Origin: Pseudomonadota bacterium
Lineage (GTDB): Bacteria; Pseudomonadota; Gammaproteobacteria; Burkholderiales; Burkholderiaceae_D
DNA: 6,237 nt
NCBI GenBank assembly: GCA_018241865.1
Contig: JAFECY010000173.1
Span: forward strand, 1-6,237
Direction of reading: 5' to 3'
The position numbers and the translations under genes were made by a program. Under the pieces are notes generated by a model. The model had not been told where the DNA came from. It did no database searches and was given only the letters and a program-made list of their open reading frames with translations. Positions 5,555 through 6,237 of this stretch are shown here, one piece after another. Each line of letters opens with the position of its first letter. The first letter of the stretch is position 1.

Positions 5555-6007
5555 ATGGGCACGATCACCGAATATATGCGCCACGAACACCGCAACTGCG
5601 ACGAATTGTTGGCGCTCACTGAAATCAGCATCGGCAAGCAAGAATGGGACGAGGCTGCCGTTTGTTTTCGTGTGTTTTCCGAAGCAACGCTGCGTCATTT
5701 CGCTGCAGAAGAAGATGTGTTGTTTCCGGCTTTCGAGGAAGCGACTGGAAATGCGAGCGGACCAACCAGTGTCATGCGCGCAGAGCACATCAAGATACGC
5801 GACATGCTGATCCAACTCAACGCATCCATGACGACGCGTAACGCCAAGCAATTTTTGGGTGATGCGGAAACGCTCTACATCATGCTGCAGCAACACAATA
5901 TGAAAGAAGAAGGTATCCTGTACCAAATGGCAGAGCAGGTTCTGCGCGATACGAAGGAGGACATCATGGCAGCGATTCGACACACGAACGCAATGACAGG
6001 GGCGTAA
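5555..6007 (+). CDS. Hemerythrin/HHE-domain di-iron protein, 150 aa
   Basis: A single-domain cytoplasmic hemerythrin-like four-helix protein, expected to bind a non-heme di-iron centre and sense, store or detoxify O2 or NO, or to protect or repair Fe-S centres. The ligand pattern is complete: H10/H12 in MRHEHRNCDELL, H48 and E52 in RHFAAEEDVLFPAF, H78 in MRAEHIKIRDML, and H114 with E118 in QQHNMKEEGILYQM. The start at 5555 has AAGGAG (5542-5547) 7 nt upstream. An overlapping ATG at 5550 is out of frame and ignored. It is transcribed away from ubiU from a shared region with an FNR-like box and forms a two-gene unit with the DUF2249 gene 4 nt downstream. Hemerythrin plus DUF2249 pairs are common near nitrogen-oxide and anaerobic-respiration genes. 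It is shorter than RIC/YtfE proteins (about 220 aa) and lacks their N-terminal domain. The ligand used (O2, NO or other) cannot be read from the sequence. Confidence 0.9.
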   Translation: MGTITEYMRHEHRNCDELLALTEISIGKQEWDEAAVCFRVFSEATLRHFAAEEDVLFPAFEEATGNASGPTSVMRAEHIKIRDMLIQLNASMTTRNAKQFLGDAETLYIMLQQHNMKEEGILYQMAEQVLRDTKEDIMAAIRHTNAMTGA

Positions 6008-6011
6008 TTCC

Positions 6012-6233
6012 ATGAGCGATACGATCCATCTCGATGTCTGCGGCATGGAGCCGCCGGAACCGCTGGAACGCACACTCGATGCGCTCAACCAACTCGCACC
6101 CGCGCAAAAATTGCACATCCTGATCGATCGCGAGCCCAAACCGCTTTATCGCATTTTGGAAAACAATGGCTACGCTTATCAGGCCACCGCCCGCCCCGAT
6201 TATCTGTATGAAATCCTGATCTGGAAAAAATAA
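6012..6233 (+). CDS. DUF2249-domain small protein, 73 aa
   Basis: A small cytoplasmic protein of the DUF2249 family, whose biochemical function is unknown. The family pattern is clear: IHLDVCGMEPPEPLERTLDA near the N-terminus, LHILIDREPKPLYRILENNG (34-53) in the middle and YLYEILIWKK at the end, matching the (LD)VxxxxPPE and DRxPxPLYxxL signatures. Residue 10 is Cys where I recall Arg being frequent in relatives (DVRGxEPPEP). The start at 6012 lies 4 nt after the hemerythrin stop, with AGGGG (5998-6002) 9 nt upstream, so the two genes are almost certainly one operon. DUF2249 proteins recur beside hemerythrins, DUF542 proteins and denitrification genes; a role with the hemerythrin partner in nitrogen-oxide or redox handling is inference only. 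The gene is complete, ending 4 nt before the window edge. Confidence 0.88.
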   Translation: MSDTIHLDVCGMEPPEPLERTLDALNQLAPAQKLHILIDREPKPLYRILENNGYAYQATARPDYLYEILIWKK

Positions 6234-6237
6234 TTCG

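Noticed and set aside
5468..6139. Long open frame on the - strand (223 codons) across the hemerythrin gene
   Set aside because: It is antisense to a gene with a complete di-iron ligand pattern and a good ribosome site, and its translation resembles no family I recognise. It is a coding shadow.

Overview
The window is a compact anaerobic-metabolism block from a proteobacterium. The ubiquinone genes (ubiU, ubiV, ubiT) point to a ubiquinone-making alpha-, beta- or gammaproteobacterium. The moderately high G+C, the CCCCTTCAAGGGG-type dispersed palindromes and the gene families together suggest a facultatively anaerobic betaproteobacterium; this placement is inference. All nine genes are recognisable at family level, and almost all of the window is coding.

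Left part (1-2379, + strand): the class III (anaerobic, glycyl-radical) ribonucleotide reductase locus. The large catalytic NrdD chain enters from outside the window and stops just after its C-terminal zinc motif, without a glycyl-radical loop. That loop is encoded by the next gene, a 63-residue protein with its own ribosome binding site (1470-1661, radical Gly33 in RVMGY). The radical-SAM activase NrdG overlaps the 3' end of the small gene by 44 nt. NrdD is therefore split into a catalytic chain and a stand-alone radical subunit, followed by its activase. A dispersed palindromic repeat fills the gap between the two NrdD pieces.

Middle part (2360-5335, - strand): ubiU, ubiV, ubiT and a DGC-domain cysteine-rich protein, all read leftwards. 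UbiU and UbiV are the U32-family Fe-S proteins of the oxygen-independent ubiquinone hydroxylation pathway, and UbiT is the SCP2-type lipid-binding partner. All eight Fe-S ligand cysteines known in E. coli are present. The DGC gene follows ubiT after 24 bp and converges on nrdG, with a 20-bp overlap of the coding ends. A second copy of the dispersed repeat lies between ubiV and ubiT.

Right part (5555-6233, + strand): a hemerythrin-domain protein and a DUF2249 protein, 4 nt apart, diverging from ubiU. The 219-bp divergent region holds two nearly identical FNR/Anr-like boxes (TTAACCTAGATCAA and TTAACCTGTATCAA) with centres 55 bp apart. Each has a -10-like hexamer at class II spacing, one facing ubiU and one facing the hemerythrin gene.

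Taken together, an FNR-type regulator probably switches on anaerobic ubiquinone synthesis and a di-iron O2/NO-handling protein when oxygen falls, while the neighbouring split class III reductase supplies deoxynucleotides without oxygen. The most notable point is the split NrdD; the next is the paired FNR boxes.
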